Shown piece after piece: positions 1 through 9,064 of a stretch of DNA of 35,445 bases. How positions within the stretch are numbered: position 1 is the stretch's first letter; every line of letters begins with the position of its first letter. The notes below the pieces were generated by a model. The model was not told where the DNA came from. It made no database searches and was given only the letters and a program-made list of their open reading frames with translations. The position numbers and the translations under genes are program-made. The stretch is from positions 1 through 35,445 of the forward strand of contig PXDN01000300.1 in NCBI GenBank assembly GCA_003566375.1. The letters are read 5' to 3'. Source of the DNA: Opitutia bacterium (GTDB lineage: Bacteria; Verrucomicrobiota; Verrucomicrobiia; Opitutales; T3Sed10-336).

Positions 1-43
1 CTTCCAAACGTCCTTCTTCAATTAATTGGTCCGCGATGGTCAT
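1..43 (-). CDS. Start of a gene running off the left edge (MTIADQLIEEGRLE...), product unknown
   Basis: ATG at 43-41 on the minus strand just downstream of the SpmA/B-type gene; only 14 codons are visible. The tail resembles C-termini of Rpn/PD-(D/E)XK-type proteins, but it is too short to assign. Confidence 0.3.
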   Translation of the reverse strand, partial: MTIADQLIEEGRLE

Positions 44-79
44 GGCATTTTCCCTGACTTCAGAAATAGTCCCCCCCGT

Positions 80-1417
80 TCAACCGAACACGATGGTGGC
101 CACCGTTACCGCCACGATGATGCCGGTGACATCGGCCAGGAGGCCGGCGGGGACGGCGTGGCGGGTGCGGCGGATGCCGACCGCGCCGAAATAGACCGCC
201 AGCACGTAAAAGGTGGTCTCGGTGCTGCCGGCGAGGGTGGCCCCGGCGCGGGCGAGGAAGCTGTCCGGCCCGTGGGTGGCGGCCAATTCCGCCAGCAGGG
301 CCTGGGAGCCGCTGCCGCTCAGCGGGCGCATGAAGGCCAGCGGCAGCAGATCGACCGGGAAACGCAAAAATTCCAAAATCGGCCCGAGAATCCAAGCCAG
401 CAGGGCAATCCCGTCGGCCCCGCGGAACATGCCGATGGCCACGAAAATCGCCACCAGATACGGGATGATGCGCAGGGCGATGTTGAACCCTTCCTTGGCC
501 CCTTCCACAAACTCTTCGTACACCTTGACCTTGTTGAGGGCGGCATACAGCGGGAAAAAGGCGACCGCAAACGGGATGGCAAGCACGGCGAGGGCACCCA
601 TGACCCGCACGAACAGGCCGTCGGCCGCTTCTTCCGGCGCTTCCAGCCAAAAGGCGAGCCCGGGGTTGAGCTGGGCGGCAAAGAAGAAAACAAAGGCCGC
701 GCAAAACAGAAGCAGAACGGCTTTTTTGCCGGGCGTGAGGGGAGCGGGGGGCTCCAGCAGGATTTCCTCTTCCTCCGTCTCCCGGTCCTCTTCGGAGCGG
801 GCGGCCAAATCTCCGGGGTCGGCGGGAGGCAATTGGAACATGGGGAGCTTTTCCAGGGTTTTGACGGCAATCAGGGCGACCATGGTGGAGCACATCGTGG
901 CCACCAGGGCGGTGCCGATGATGGCGGTCGGCATGACCGAGCCCGCCGCCGCCAAAATGCCCACCGTGGTGGCGGATACCAGCTGCACCGAGCTGGTGTT
1001 GATGGCCAGGAAGGTGCACATCGCGTTGGTGGCGGTGCCGGGCCGGGGGTTGAGTTGTTCGAGATGGCGCATCGCCTTGATGCCGAGCGGGGTGGCCGCG
1101 TTGCCGAGCCCGAGCATGTTGGCGGCGATGTTCATCAGCATGGCGCCGTTGGCCGGGTGGTTGGGGGGGACCTCGGGAAAGAGAAACCGCATCACCGGCC
1201 GGATGCCGGAGGCGATGATGTAAATGACGCCGGATTTTTCCGCCAGGCGCATGATGCCGAGCCACAGGGCCATGACACCGACCAGGGGAAGGGCGATGTT
1301 CATGACCGACATGCGGGCCGCGTCGAAGGCGCCGGTGGTCACTTCCGCCATGCGTCCGGTGGCGCCCCCGATGAGGACGGCGGCGAGGATTAGGCCGAGC
1401 CAGATGTAGTTCAGCAT
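80..1417 (-). CDS. Nucleoside-recognition (Gate) domain membrane protein, SpmA/SpmB-type fusion
   Basis: 445 aa; motifs NAANMLGLGNAATPLGIKAM and N-terminal/C-terminal Gate-like halves (GSTETTFYVLAVYFGAVGIRRTRHAV) as in SpmA plus SpmB. Confidence 0.88.
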   Translation of the reverse strand: MLNYIWLGLILAAVLIGGATGRMAEVTTGAFDAARMSVMNIALPLVGVMALWLGIMRLAEKSGVIYIIASGIRPVMRFLFPEVPPNHPANGAMLMNIAANMLGLGNAATPLGIKAMRHLEQLNPRPGTATNAMCTFLAINTSSVQLVSATTVGILAAAGSVMPTAIIGTALVATMCSTMVALIAVKTLEKLPMFQLPPADPGDLAARSEEDRETEEEEILLEPPAPLTPGKKAVLLLFCAAFVFFFAAQLNPGLAFWLEAPEEAADGLFVRVMGALAVLAIPFAVAFFPLYAALNKVKVYEEFVEGAKEGFNIALRIIPYLVAIFVAIGMFRGADGIALLAWILGPILEFLRFPVDLLPLAFMRPLSGSGSQALLAELAATHGPDSFLARAGATLAGSTETTFYVLAVYFGAVGIRRTRHAVPAGLLADVTGIIVAVTVATIVFG

Positions 1418-1515
1418 CGGGAATCGTTGATAGCGGCGGGAGACCGGGCGGCAAGCCGGAAAAAGACCATAACAGGGAGATTTAACCGAATGAAAACTGG
1501 GGCGCCACGGTTCGG

Positions 1516-1805
1516 GCGTATGGCGTGATGCGGTGTTGTAAGCGGGAGCGCTCAGTTTTCAGCGGGCGTGATGCGTTGTGCAAGGGGTTGCGACGGGGAC
1601 TCGATTTCGCCGCCTAAAGGCTGGCGCTCCTGTGCACGGCGTTCAAGCGGGAGCGCCCAGCTTCAGCGGGCGGCATGCGGTGTGCAAGCGATTACTTCGG
1701 GTCTCCGATTTCGCCGCCTGAAGGCTGGCGCTCCTGTGCACGGCGTTTCCGAAGGCAATCTTCCGAAGAACAACGGTCCGTTTCAGCGGGCGCATGGGTT
1801 GCGCC
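1516..1805. repeat. Degenerate tandem repeat of about 104 bp (two good copies, flanking partial copies) with internal inverted segments
   Basis: agcgggagcgcycag..ttcagcgggcg..atgcg.tgtgcaag...atttcgccgcctraaggctggcgctcctgtgcacggcgtt at 1541-1644 and 1646-1748; partial copies near 1516-1540 and 1775-1805. Confidence 0.8.
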
Positions 1806-1940
1806 CATCCGGGCGAATTTCCGGTGGATTGACAAACCGGCGCGGCGGTTTTCAATGCCGGTTTGCTTTCCGCCTCCGCCAATCCGTCGCGGCGGGCGGG
1901 TCGTTTCCACTGATTTTCCGCCAAACACACAACACTCCTC

Positions 1941-3794
1941 ATGGAAGTTCTCTTCATCGCGCTTCTCGCCGGTTTCGGTTTCATCGTGGCCTACCACACC
2001 TACGGCCGCTGGCTGGGGCAGCGGATTTTCCGTCTCTCGGCGGCGGCGGTTTGCCCGTCGGCCAAGCTGGAGGACGGTGTGGATTACGTGCCGACCAACC
2101 GGTCCATCGTTTTCGGCCACCATTTTACCTCGATCGCCGGCACCGGGCCGATCGTGGGCCCGGCCATTGCGGTCATCTGGGGGTGGCTGCCGGCGTTGTT
2201 GTGGGTCTTGCTGGGGTCGGTTTTCATCGGAGCGGTGCACGATCTCGGGTCGTTGGTGGTCAGTCTGCGCAACAACGGCCAAACCGTGGGGGACATCGCC
2301 GGGAGAATGCTCAATCCGCGGGTGCGTATTCTCTTTCTGCTAACCCTCCTGATGGCGCTGGCCATCGTGCTGGCGGTTTTCGGGTTGGTCATCGCGGCGG
2401 TTTTCCGGATTTTTCCGGCCTCGATTTTCCCGGTGCTGGTGCAAATTCCCCTTGCAGTCGCCATCGGTCTTTGGTTGCACCGGAAAAACGTCAACTTGCT
2501 GCTCCCGTCCCTGATAGCCCTTGGGTTAATGTATCTCTCGGTGATTTACGGGAATGGCGGCTGGCTGGGAGCGTTCAACCAAACTCTCGCCCAGTGGCCG
2601 GCCATCGTCTGGGTCGCCCTGTTGCTCGGATACGCTTTCGTGGCGTCGGTGCTGCCGGTGTGGACGCTCTTGCAGCCGCGGGATTACATCAACTCGCTGC
2701 AATTGATCACCGCGCTCGGTCTGGTGCTGGCGGGTCTGGCAGCGGCGGCCTTGTTTGGCGGTCCCCCGGTGGCGGACGGTGGCGAACGGGTGCCGCTCGC
2801 CCTGGCCGCCCCGATGGTGCAATGGAATCCGGAGGGGGCGCCGCTGATTTTTCCGTTCTTGTTTATCACCATCGCCTGCGGGGCGATCAGCGGGTTTCAC
2901 TGCCTGGTCAGCAGTGGCACCAGCAGCAAGCAACTGCGGCGGGAAACCGACGCCCGCTTTGTCGGCTACGGGTCGATGGTGACGGAGGGGTTTCTCGCCA
3001 CCATGGTCATCCTGGCCTGTTGCGCCGGGCTGGGGCTGGGGATCGCGGCGGCGGACGGGGGGGTGTTGACCGGGCAGGCGGCGTGGGCGGAGCGCTACAC
3101 CTCGTGGTCGGCGGGGCTCGGGCCCAACGTGGCGGCTTTCGTGGATGGCTCGGCCAATTTTTTGGCGGCCATCGGGATACCCGCCGCCGCCGGTGTCGCC
3201 TTGATGGGGGTGCTGGTCGCTTCCTTCGCCGGCACGACGATGGACACCGCCTGCCGCCTGCAACGTTACGTGGTGCAGGAACTGGCCGCCGCTCTCCGCC
3301 CGGTCTCCTTCCGGGGCGGGCCATGGCATCCGCTGAGTTGGCTCGGTTCGCGCCACGGGGCAACCGCCTTCGCGGTGGGCTCCGCCTTGTTCCTGGCGGG
3401 AATGCCACAACCGGGGCAGGAGTGGACCCTGGCCTCGGCGGGCACCGGGGGGATGGTTTTGTGGCCGATGTTCGGGGCGACCAACCAATTGCTCGGCGGG
3501 CTGGCGTTTTTGGTGATCGCCTTTTACCTCTGGCGGCGGCAACTGCCGGTGTGGTTCGTGCTGTTACCGATGGTCTTCATGCTGGTCATGCCGATGTGGG
3601 CGATGTGCTGGCAGTTGTTCATCGGTCCGGAAAGCTGGATCGCCACCGGGAAGTGGGTGTTGGTGACCATGGGGCTGGCGACCATCGCGCTGGAGATTTG
3701 GATGATCATCGAGGCGGTGCGGCTCTTCCCGCGGGCGCGCGGCGTGTTGGAAGAGGGGCCGGCCGAGTGCGTCCGGCCTTCCACCGCCGGCTGA
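1941..3794 (+). CDS. cstA: Carbon starvation protein CstA family (peptide/pyruvate transporter)
   Basis: 617 aa; DYVPTNRSIVFGHHFTSIAGTGPIVGPAIAVIWGW is the CstA signature; multiple TM segments. Confidence 0.95.
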   Translation: MEVLFIALLAGFGFIVAYHTYGRWLGQRIFRLSAAAVCPSAKLEDGVDYVPTNRSIVFGHHFTSIAGTGPIVGPAIAVIWGWLPALLWVLLGSVFIGAVHDLGSLVVSLRNNGQTVGDIAGRMLNPRVRILFLLTLLMALAIVLAVFGLVIAAVFRIFPASIFPVLVQIPLAVAIGLWLHRKNVNLLLPSLIALGLMYLSVIYGNGGWLGAFNQTLAQWPAIVWVALLLGYAFVASVLPVWTLLQPRDYINSLQLITALGLVLAGLAAAALFGGPPVADGGERVPLALAAPMVQWNPEGAPLIFPFLFITIACGAISGFHCLVSSGTSSKQLRRETDARFVGYGSMVTEGFLATMVILACCAGLGLGIAAADGGVLTGQAAWAERYTSWSAGLGPNVAAFVDGSANFLAAIGIPAAAGVALMGVLVASFAGTTMDTACRLQRYVVQELAAALRPVSFRGGPWHPLSWLGSRHGATAFAVGSALFLAGMPQPGQEWTLASAGTGGMVLWPMFGATNQLLGGLAFLVIAFYLWRRQLPVWFVLLPMVFMLVMPMWAMCWQLFIGPESWIATGKWVLVTMGLATIALEIWMIIEAVRLFPRARGVLEEGPAECVRPSTAG

Positions 3795-3914
3795 CGGGGG
3801 GCGGCGAATCCCGGAATTGTCACGCAAAGAGGATGCGCCGGAGCGCGCCAATAAGCGGACGAAAATGCGGGTTACAAGGGGAGCGCCCGGCTTCAGACAG
3901 GCAATGAGAACAAG

Positions 3915-4360
3915 TGAAAAAATCAGTCATTTTCGGTGCGGAATTTAAAAGGTTTTTCCTCCACCAGGATCGACACCCACCGGCACAGGTTCTTGCGCAT
4001 GACATCGATGATCGCCTTGGTGTGATGATCGCCTTCGGCTTTCTTTTTGTCGTAGTAGGCCCGAAGCCGCGGGTCGTGCAGGAGGCGAACACACGCTGGC
4101 TTAAAACAGGGCCGTGCGGCCCGCTTCGACGCCCCGTTTGGACAGTTTCACCTTTCCTTTGAAGTTGTCTGACTCGCGCAGGCGGGGATCGCAGCCGGAT
4201 TTGAGAAGATTGGCGCATTGATCGCGCAATGTCTGGCGGGCGGAGACGAGGGCTTGAAGCTGAAGCTTTTCCGTCTGCCCCCCATAGCGGAAGCGCTCCA
4301 AATTCCCGCGGTGGATGCGCCCGATCTCACCCACCTTTCGCATGCTCGGGTTTGTGGAAA
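3915..4360 (-). pseudogene. Degenerate IS110-family transposase remnant
   Basis: Minus strand reads ...IHRGNLERFRYGGQTEKLQLQALVSARQTLRDQCANLL-[deletion]-GCDPRLRESDNFKGKVKLSKRGVEAGRTALF*ASV-[frameshift]-VRLLHDPRLRAYYDKKKAEGDHHTKAIIDVMRKNLCRWVSILVEEKPFKFRTEND*. Resembles the end of the DEDD region and the C-terminal domain of IS110-family transposases. Confidence 0.75.
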
Positions 4361-4728
4361 AACTCCGGCGGCTTTGGCTTATGGCCAAGTAAACTCATCG
4401 CGAGTTTCAGGCGATAAAAACACGCCGGAGTAAAGCTGCCCCTCCGGGCTTTGTCTGAGGCCAACAGAAGTGCTGTTGCGGGCGCGATAAAACACCGGAG
4501 GGAAAATCCATGCAACCTGCCTTGCGCGGTGGTGACAAGGGTCGGGCTTCGCCGAGCACCCCCCCCAAGGGGGCTCCCGTGAAAACGCACCAAAAAAAGG
4601 CGGAGGACCGGTGCTTGAAACGAAAATCAGGTGCTCTAAAAAATCAGGAATGGAACTTGACCCCTGCAGGCTGAGGGGGGAACATGACTCCGTAACCAAT
4701 CAGTTAATCTCTCAACCTAAAGGAACCC

Positions 4729-5598
4729 ATGTCTTCAAAATTCGCCAAATGCGCCTCTCTCACTCTCGCCGGGTTTGCCCTCTGTTCCATGGCCGGTGCC
4801 CAAAACGTCCTGTTCCAGGATACCTTCAACTCTTACACCGTTGATCCGTTGAATCCGGCCCCGCCGACTGCCATTGCGGACGGTGGCAAGTGGAGCCAGG
4901 TAATTACCGGCGGATCACCCGGCACACCGGTTTCCATCGTTTTCGATACCGATAACGCGTTTGGCCGCGGAACGGGCAACCAAATCCTCAAGATTGAAAA
5001 CGCTGTCAACTTTGGTCTCGTGGCGGACAAGCTTTTTTCCGCCCAAGTGATCACTTTCAGTTTTGATCTCATCATGGATCCGGTGACCGATGCCCAGGGA
5101 CACACTCAATTCATCAATAGCAACCAATTGTTCGCGGGCAACGGTGATGTGGCCAATGCCAACCGCGCCCACTTGGTGTCGCCGCGCATCAATACCCCGG
5201 ATCAAGAGACTGGGCGATTTCACGGCATCAGCGCCAGCAGTGATGACTACCTCACCGTTGGGCAATTGCACCGAATTGACGTGGTGGTGAACATGAGCGC
5301 TTCCGAAATTTCCTACAACGGGGTTACGCTGGCCTCCGGCGGCGTGGATTCCTGGGTGGATGGTAATCTTATTCATGCTGGTGACGTATTTGCCCGCCAA
5401 GCCCCGGTGCCGGGTGATATCCAGTCACTCCGCATGGGCAGTTTTTCCAACAACGTCTTCAGCGGCCGTTTCGACGGGGTCACCATCTTCGAGGGAGGCA
5501 GCGTTTTGGCCCCCATTCCCGAGCCTGGCACCTACGCCGCTATTTTCGGTGGTGTTCTCTTGGCTCTGGTCCTGATTCGCCGACGTTTTCAGAAGTAA
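4729..5598 (+). CDS. PEP-CTERM sorting domain-containing secreted protein
   Basis: Signal peptide, lectin-like body, C-terminal PIPEPGTYAAIFGGVLLALVLIRRRFQK. Confidence 0.88.
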   Translation: MSSKFAKCASLTLAGFALCSMAGAQNVLFQDTFNSYTVDPLNPAPPTAIADGGKWSQVITGGSPGTPVSIVFDTDNAFGRGTGNQILKIENAVNFGLVADKLFSAQVITFSFDLIMDPVTDAQGHTQFINSNQLFAGNGDVANANRAHLVSPRINTPDQETGRFHGISASSDDYLTVGQLHRIDVVVNMSASEISYNGVTLASGGVDSWVDGNLIHAGDVFARQAPVPGDIQSLRMGSFSNNVFSGRFDGVTIFEGGSVLAPIPEPGTYAAIFGGVLLALVLIRRRFQK

Positions 5599-5622
5599 AC
5601 TTTCCGAATTAGATTTGGCTCG

Positions 5623-5656
5623 AAAGCCGGTTGATCGTCTGATCAACCGGCTTTTT
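5623..5656 (+). terminator. Rho-independent terminator after the PEP-CTERM gene
   Basis: aaagccggttgatc-gtct-gatcaaccggcttttt: 14-bp perfect stem with T-tract, 25 bp after the stop codon. Confidence 0.9.
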
Positions 5657-5722
5657 CGTGTTCAGATCAAAGGGGCTGCCGTTCATCAAAAGAGGGGGCG
5701 TTACTGGTTTGGGCGGCGGCTT

Positions 5723-6715
5723 TTACTTCCCGCCAAAACCGTCGGGGTGGTCGCGGTGCCAGCGCCAGGCAGTTTCCACGATGGAGCGGATGTCGCGGTG
5801 CCGCGCGGTCCAGCCGAGTTCGCGTTGAGCCAGCGTGGAATCCGCGTAGAGCGACGGCGGGTCGCCCTCCCGGCGCGCTTCCTCAACTGTGGGGATCGGT
5901 TTGCCGGTGACTTCCGCCACCGCGTCGATCACCTCCCGCACCGAAGTGGGGGTGCCGGTGCCGAGATTGTAAAAAAAGGTTTGTCCCGGCGTTTCCAGTT
6001 TCGGAAACACCGCGATGTGGGCGCGGCTGAGATCGTCCACGTGGACGTAGTCGCGCAGGCAGGTGCCGTCGGGAGTCGGGTAATCCGTGCCGAAAATTTT
6101 AATGGTTTCCCGTTTGCCGAGCGCCACGTCGGCGACGAGCGGAATGAGGTGGGTTTCGGGGTCATGGTCCTCGCCGATGGAGCCGTCCTCGGCGGCTCCG
6201 GCGGCGTTGAAATAGCGGAAGGCGGCGGAGCTGAACCCGTGGGCGCGGGCGAGGGCGCGCAGGACGTTTTCAATGTCGAGTTTAGTCTGGCCGTAGGGAT
6301 TGATGGGCACTTGGGGCAGATCCTCGGTCATCGGCAGCTTTTCCGGCAACCCGTAGGTGGCGCAGGTGGAGGAAAAAACGAATTTCCACACCCCGGCGTC
6401 GCGCATGGCTTGGAGCAGTCGCAGGGTGGCGGCGACGTTGTTGAAATAGTATTTCAAGGGATCGGTCACCGATTCGCCCACATAGGCAAACGCCGCGAAA
6501 TGCATCACCACGTCGATGCGCTCTTTCTTGAGAACGGCTCCCACCGTTTCAGCATCACCGAGGTCGGCTTCGTAAAACGGAACCCCGTCGGCCACCGCCG
6601 CCCGGTGCCCAAAGACCAGATTGTCCAAAACGACCGGACGGTGCCCCGCCTCCCGCAGTTGACGCGCGCAATGGCTGCCGATGTAGCCCGCTCCTCCGAT
6701 AACCAAAACATTCAT
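5723..6715 (-). CDS. galE: UDP-glucose 4-epimerase
   Basis: MNVLVIGGAGYIGSHCARQL Rossmann motif; SSTCATYG, NPYGQTKLDIE, RYFNAAGA, GTDYPTPDGTCLRDYVHVDDL. Confidence 0.95.
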   Translation of the reverse strand: MNVLVIGGAGYIGSHCARQLREAGHRPVVLDNLVFGHRAAVADGVPFYEADLGDAETVGAVLKKERIDVVMHFAAFAYVGESVTDPLKYYFNNVAATLRLLQAMRDAGVWKFVFSSTCATYGLPEKLPMTEDLPQVPINPYGQTKLDIENVLRALARAHGFSSAAFRYFNAAGAAEDGSIGEDHDPETHLIPLVADVALGKRETIKIFGTDYPTPDGTCLRDYVHVDDLSRAHIAVFPKLETPGQTFFYNLGTGTPTSVREVIDAVAEVTGKPIPTVEEARREGDPPSLYADSTLAQRELGWTARHRDIRSIVETAWRWHRDHPDGFGGK

Positions 6716-6821
6716 GGCCACCCAATCTGGTTGAAGTGGCGCTGGTTTCACAGCAAAAAAAACCGTTCCGCGGGCGGCGGGAACGGCTTCTTGTTAGGGA
6801 ATAGGATAGAGCCTTTTAGGG

Positions 6822-7658
6822 TCAACGCCGGAAGCGGCGCCAACCTGCCATTCCCAAGGTGCCCAAGCCGAACAACAAAGCCCAGGTGGTTGGCTCGGGG
6901 ACGGCCGTGAAGGCGACATTATCGAAGGAAATGCTTTGGTCGATGCCGCCCACATTTTCACCGAACCAACGAATCCAAAGGGTTTCACCCGGAGCCAAAG
7001 GATCATTCAAATTGACGCTGACAGGGCCCAGGGTGATTTGGTTGTCGGGATCGGCACCGTCGATTTGCAAGCTGGTATCGGAGAAAAAGGGAGAGTTGTA
7101 TTGCAGGCTTGGGATCACCGTCCAGGTTCCATCCTCCAGCGAAGTGGCGTCCGTGGACCATGAGACGACAAACGTGTTTTGCTCGCCGGTGCGAATCCAC
7201 CATTGAATGCCGGTGTAGCCCAAGGTGAAGGAGGTCAGGTCGATCCCCGTTTGGTTTTGAATCGGTGCCCCGATGAAAACCCCGCTGCCGGTATTCGGGG
7301 CTCCGGTCGTGCCGTCAAACGGGCGGATGCCCAGGGACCCGTTCTGAGGATTGTCGTCCGGCCGGAAAAGATGAAGGCTTCGGGGACTGGTGGAGCCCCC
7401 GGAACTGATGCGGAAATTGGGGGGAACGGTGTAGGTTTCATCCGCGCTGTTATAATAGCGGGCAAACCACCCTGACACGATCTGGCCGTCATCCCACGGC
7501 ACGTTGGTGTTGGCCACCCAACCGTCTTCCGACGGGTTGTCGAAGGTTTCCAGCAATGTGGCCCCCGGTGTGGTGTAACTCAGAACCTGCCCCAAAGCAG
7601 CGGAGGCGGTAATACTCAGGCTAAGGAAAGCAATCGGTATGGAGCGCTTGGTTTTCAT
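6822..7658 (-). CDS. PEP-CTERM sorting domain-containing secreted protein
   Basis: Starts MKTKRSIPIAFLSLSITASAALGQ; ends VPEPTTWALLFGLGTLGMAGWRRFRR. The tracked ORF to 7928 has an artefactual N-terminal extension. Confidence 0.85.
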   Translation of the reverse strand: MKTKRSIPIAFLSLSITASAALGQVLSYTTPGATLLETFDNPSEDGWVANTNVPWDDGQIVSGWFARYYNSADETYTVPPNFRISSGGSTSPRSLHLFRPDDNPQNGSLGIRPFDGTTGAPNTGSGVFIGAPIQNQTGIDLTSFTLGYTGIQWWIRTGEQNTFVVSWSTDATSLEDGTWTVIPSLQYNSPFFSDTSLQIDGADPDNQITLGPVSVNLNDPLAPGETLWIRWFGENVGGIDQSISFDNVAFTAVPEPTTWALLFGLGTLGMAGWRRFRR

Positions 7659-7756
7659 TATCCGCACACCATGATGAAAACTTGTCAACTGATCAAGAGA
7701 TTTTTTGATGCTTTTGCTTCCCTTTGCGATTCTTTGCTTCACCAGGCTTAATGCCA

Positions 7757-8164
7757 TCAATGAGGATTGGCCGGAAAATTGGTCTCGCGGCGGTATTCGA
7801 CGTGGCCGCTGAAAAAAGCGAAGTTTCGCCCGCCCGAATGGGCGAAAGGGATGGCGCCGGGAGCATTGGCGCCGGGAAAGCCGAGGAAGCCGCCATAGTT
7901 GACGCTGTCGATGTCGCTGATCATCCAAATCAGGCTCGGTTCGGTGGCGTTGCGGGCTTCACCCATGGTGCCGGCGGCTTCGATTTCGTGAATGCGTTTG
8001 GGAACGCCCGGTGCCGTGCCGAAGGGCATCGTGGGAAGCGTGCCGCTGTTCAGACGGTGGTTGAGAAGGAAAGTCACCTCGTTGGAGTGGATATTGCGGG
8101 CGGCGTCATTGCTCGGGCACGCGTAAACCTCTTCGGAACGGTCGAGGTAGGGTTCCAGATGCAC
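7757..8164 (-). pseudogene. C-terminal fragment of a prepilin-like (H-X9-DG type) protein, 5' truncated
   Basis: LEPYLDRSEEVYACPSNDAARNIHSNEVTFLLNHRLNSG...HSGGRNFAFFSGHVEYRRETN; no N-terminal prepilin (FTLVELL) sequence upstream; in-frame TAG 9 nt before the possible start. Confidence 0.55.
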
Positions 8165-8242
8165 GGCCAGCTACCAAGATTTCCGCAAAATGCCAGTGGG
8201 AAAAAAATTGCCAGCCGGGTTGCGGGCCGGAAAACTGACCGC

Positions 8243-9007
8243 ATGAAATCCATCGCGCTCCTTTCATGCGTTTCCGCCACCTTGAAGCTCGCCGCCGCCC
8301 CGTTTGCCGGGACCGGTTTTTTCCTCGCCCTTGGAGCGGGTTTCTTCTCAGGCGGGTGCGCGGCCACCGGCTCAAGCCCTTCCATGGCTGAAAGCGATTC
8401 AGCTTGGACGGTCTTGTTCGACGGTTCTTCAGTTGAGGCGTGGCGGGGCTTTCGGCAGGAGGGTTTTCCGGAGAGCGGTTGGCTGGTCAGGGACGGGATT
8501 CTGAGCACCGTGCCCGGCCGGGGACACGCGGACATCATCACCCGGGAAACCTACGAAAACTTTGAGCTTCGCCTGGAATGGCGGGTGGTGGAACGGGGCA
8601 ACAGCGGGATTTTCTTCGGGGTTACCGAAGAGGTGTCCACCATCTGGCATTACGCGCCGGAGTTTCAAATTCTCGATGACCTTGGTTACAATCAGAAACC
8701 GGACAGCCCGCAGGCTACCGGGTCGCTCTACGATTTGCTCGGTCCGTCGGCGGACAAGGAGCTGAAGCCGGTGGGAGAATTCAACACCGCCCGCCTCGTC
8801 ATCCGCAACCGCCGGGTGGAACATTGGCTCAACGGGCAAAAGGTTTTGTCATACCACCTCGACGATCCCGCGCTGGCGGAAAAAATCGCCGCCAGCAAGT
8901 TCCGGGTTTACGACAAATTCGCCCAAATCCGCGACGGGCACATCGGGTTGCAGCACCACGGCCAGGAGGTAGCGTTCCGCAACATCCGCATTCGGCGGCT
9001 CGACTGA
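8243..9007 (+). CDS. DUF1080 (3-keto-disaccharide hydrolase-like) lipoprotein/secreted protein
   Basis: WTVLFDGSSVEAWRGF...GWLVRDGILSTVPGRGHADIITRETYENFELRLEWRV..GNSGIFF...EFQILDD...GHIGLQHHGQEVAFRNIRIRRL, typical DUF1080. Confidence 0.9.
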   Translation: MKSIALLSCVSATLKLAAAPFAGTGFFLALGAGFFSGGCAATGSSPSMAESDSAWTVLFDGSSVEAWRGFRQEGFPESGWLVRDGILSTVPGRGHADIITRETYENFELRLEWRVVERGNSGIFFGVTEEVSTIWHYAPEFQILDDLGYNQKPDSPQATGSLYDLLGPSADKELKPVGEFNTARLVIRNRRVEHWLNGQKVLSYHLDDPALAEKIAASKFRVYDKFAQIRDGHIGLQHHGQEVAFRNIRIRRLD

Positions 9008-9064
9008 GCAAACCGCGACGCGTTTGGCAGGTTGCGCGCCAGCCGGCAATCACCCGACGGGCAA

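Noticed and set aside
80-1417. Spore maturation genes as evidence of sporulation
   Set aside because: SpmA/SpmB-type Gate-domain proteins are widespread in non-sporulating bacteria.
1568-3907. 779-aa plus-strand ORF and other long overlapping ORFs (26..1393, 5615..6910, 12087..13532, 15782..17665, 28078..30012)
   Set aside because: Low-complexity Arg/Gly/Pro/His-rich shadow frames of GC-rich genes; they overlap well-supported genes in other frames.
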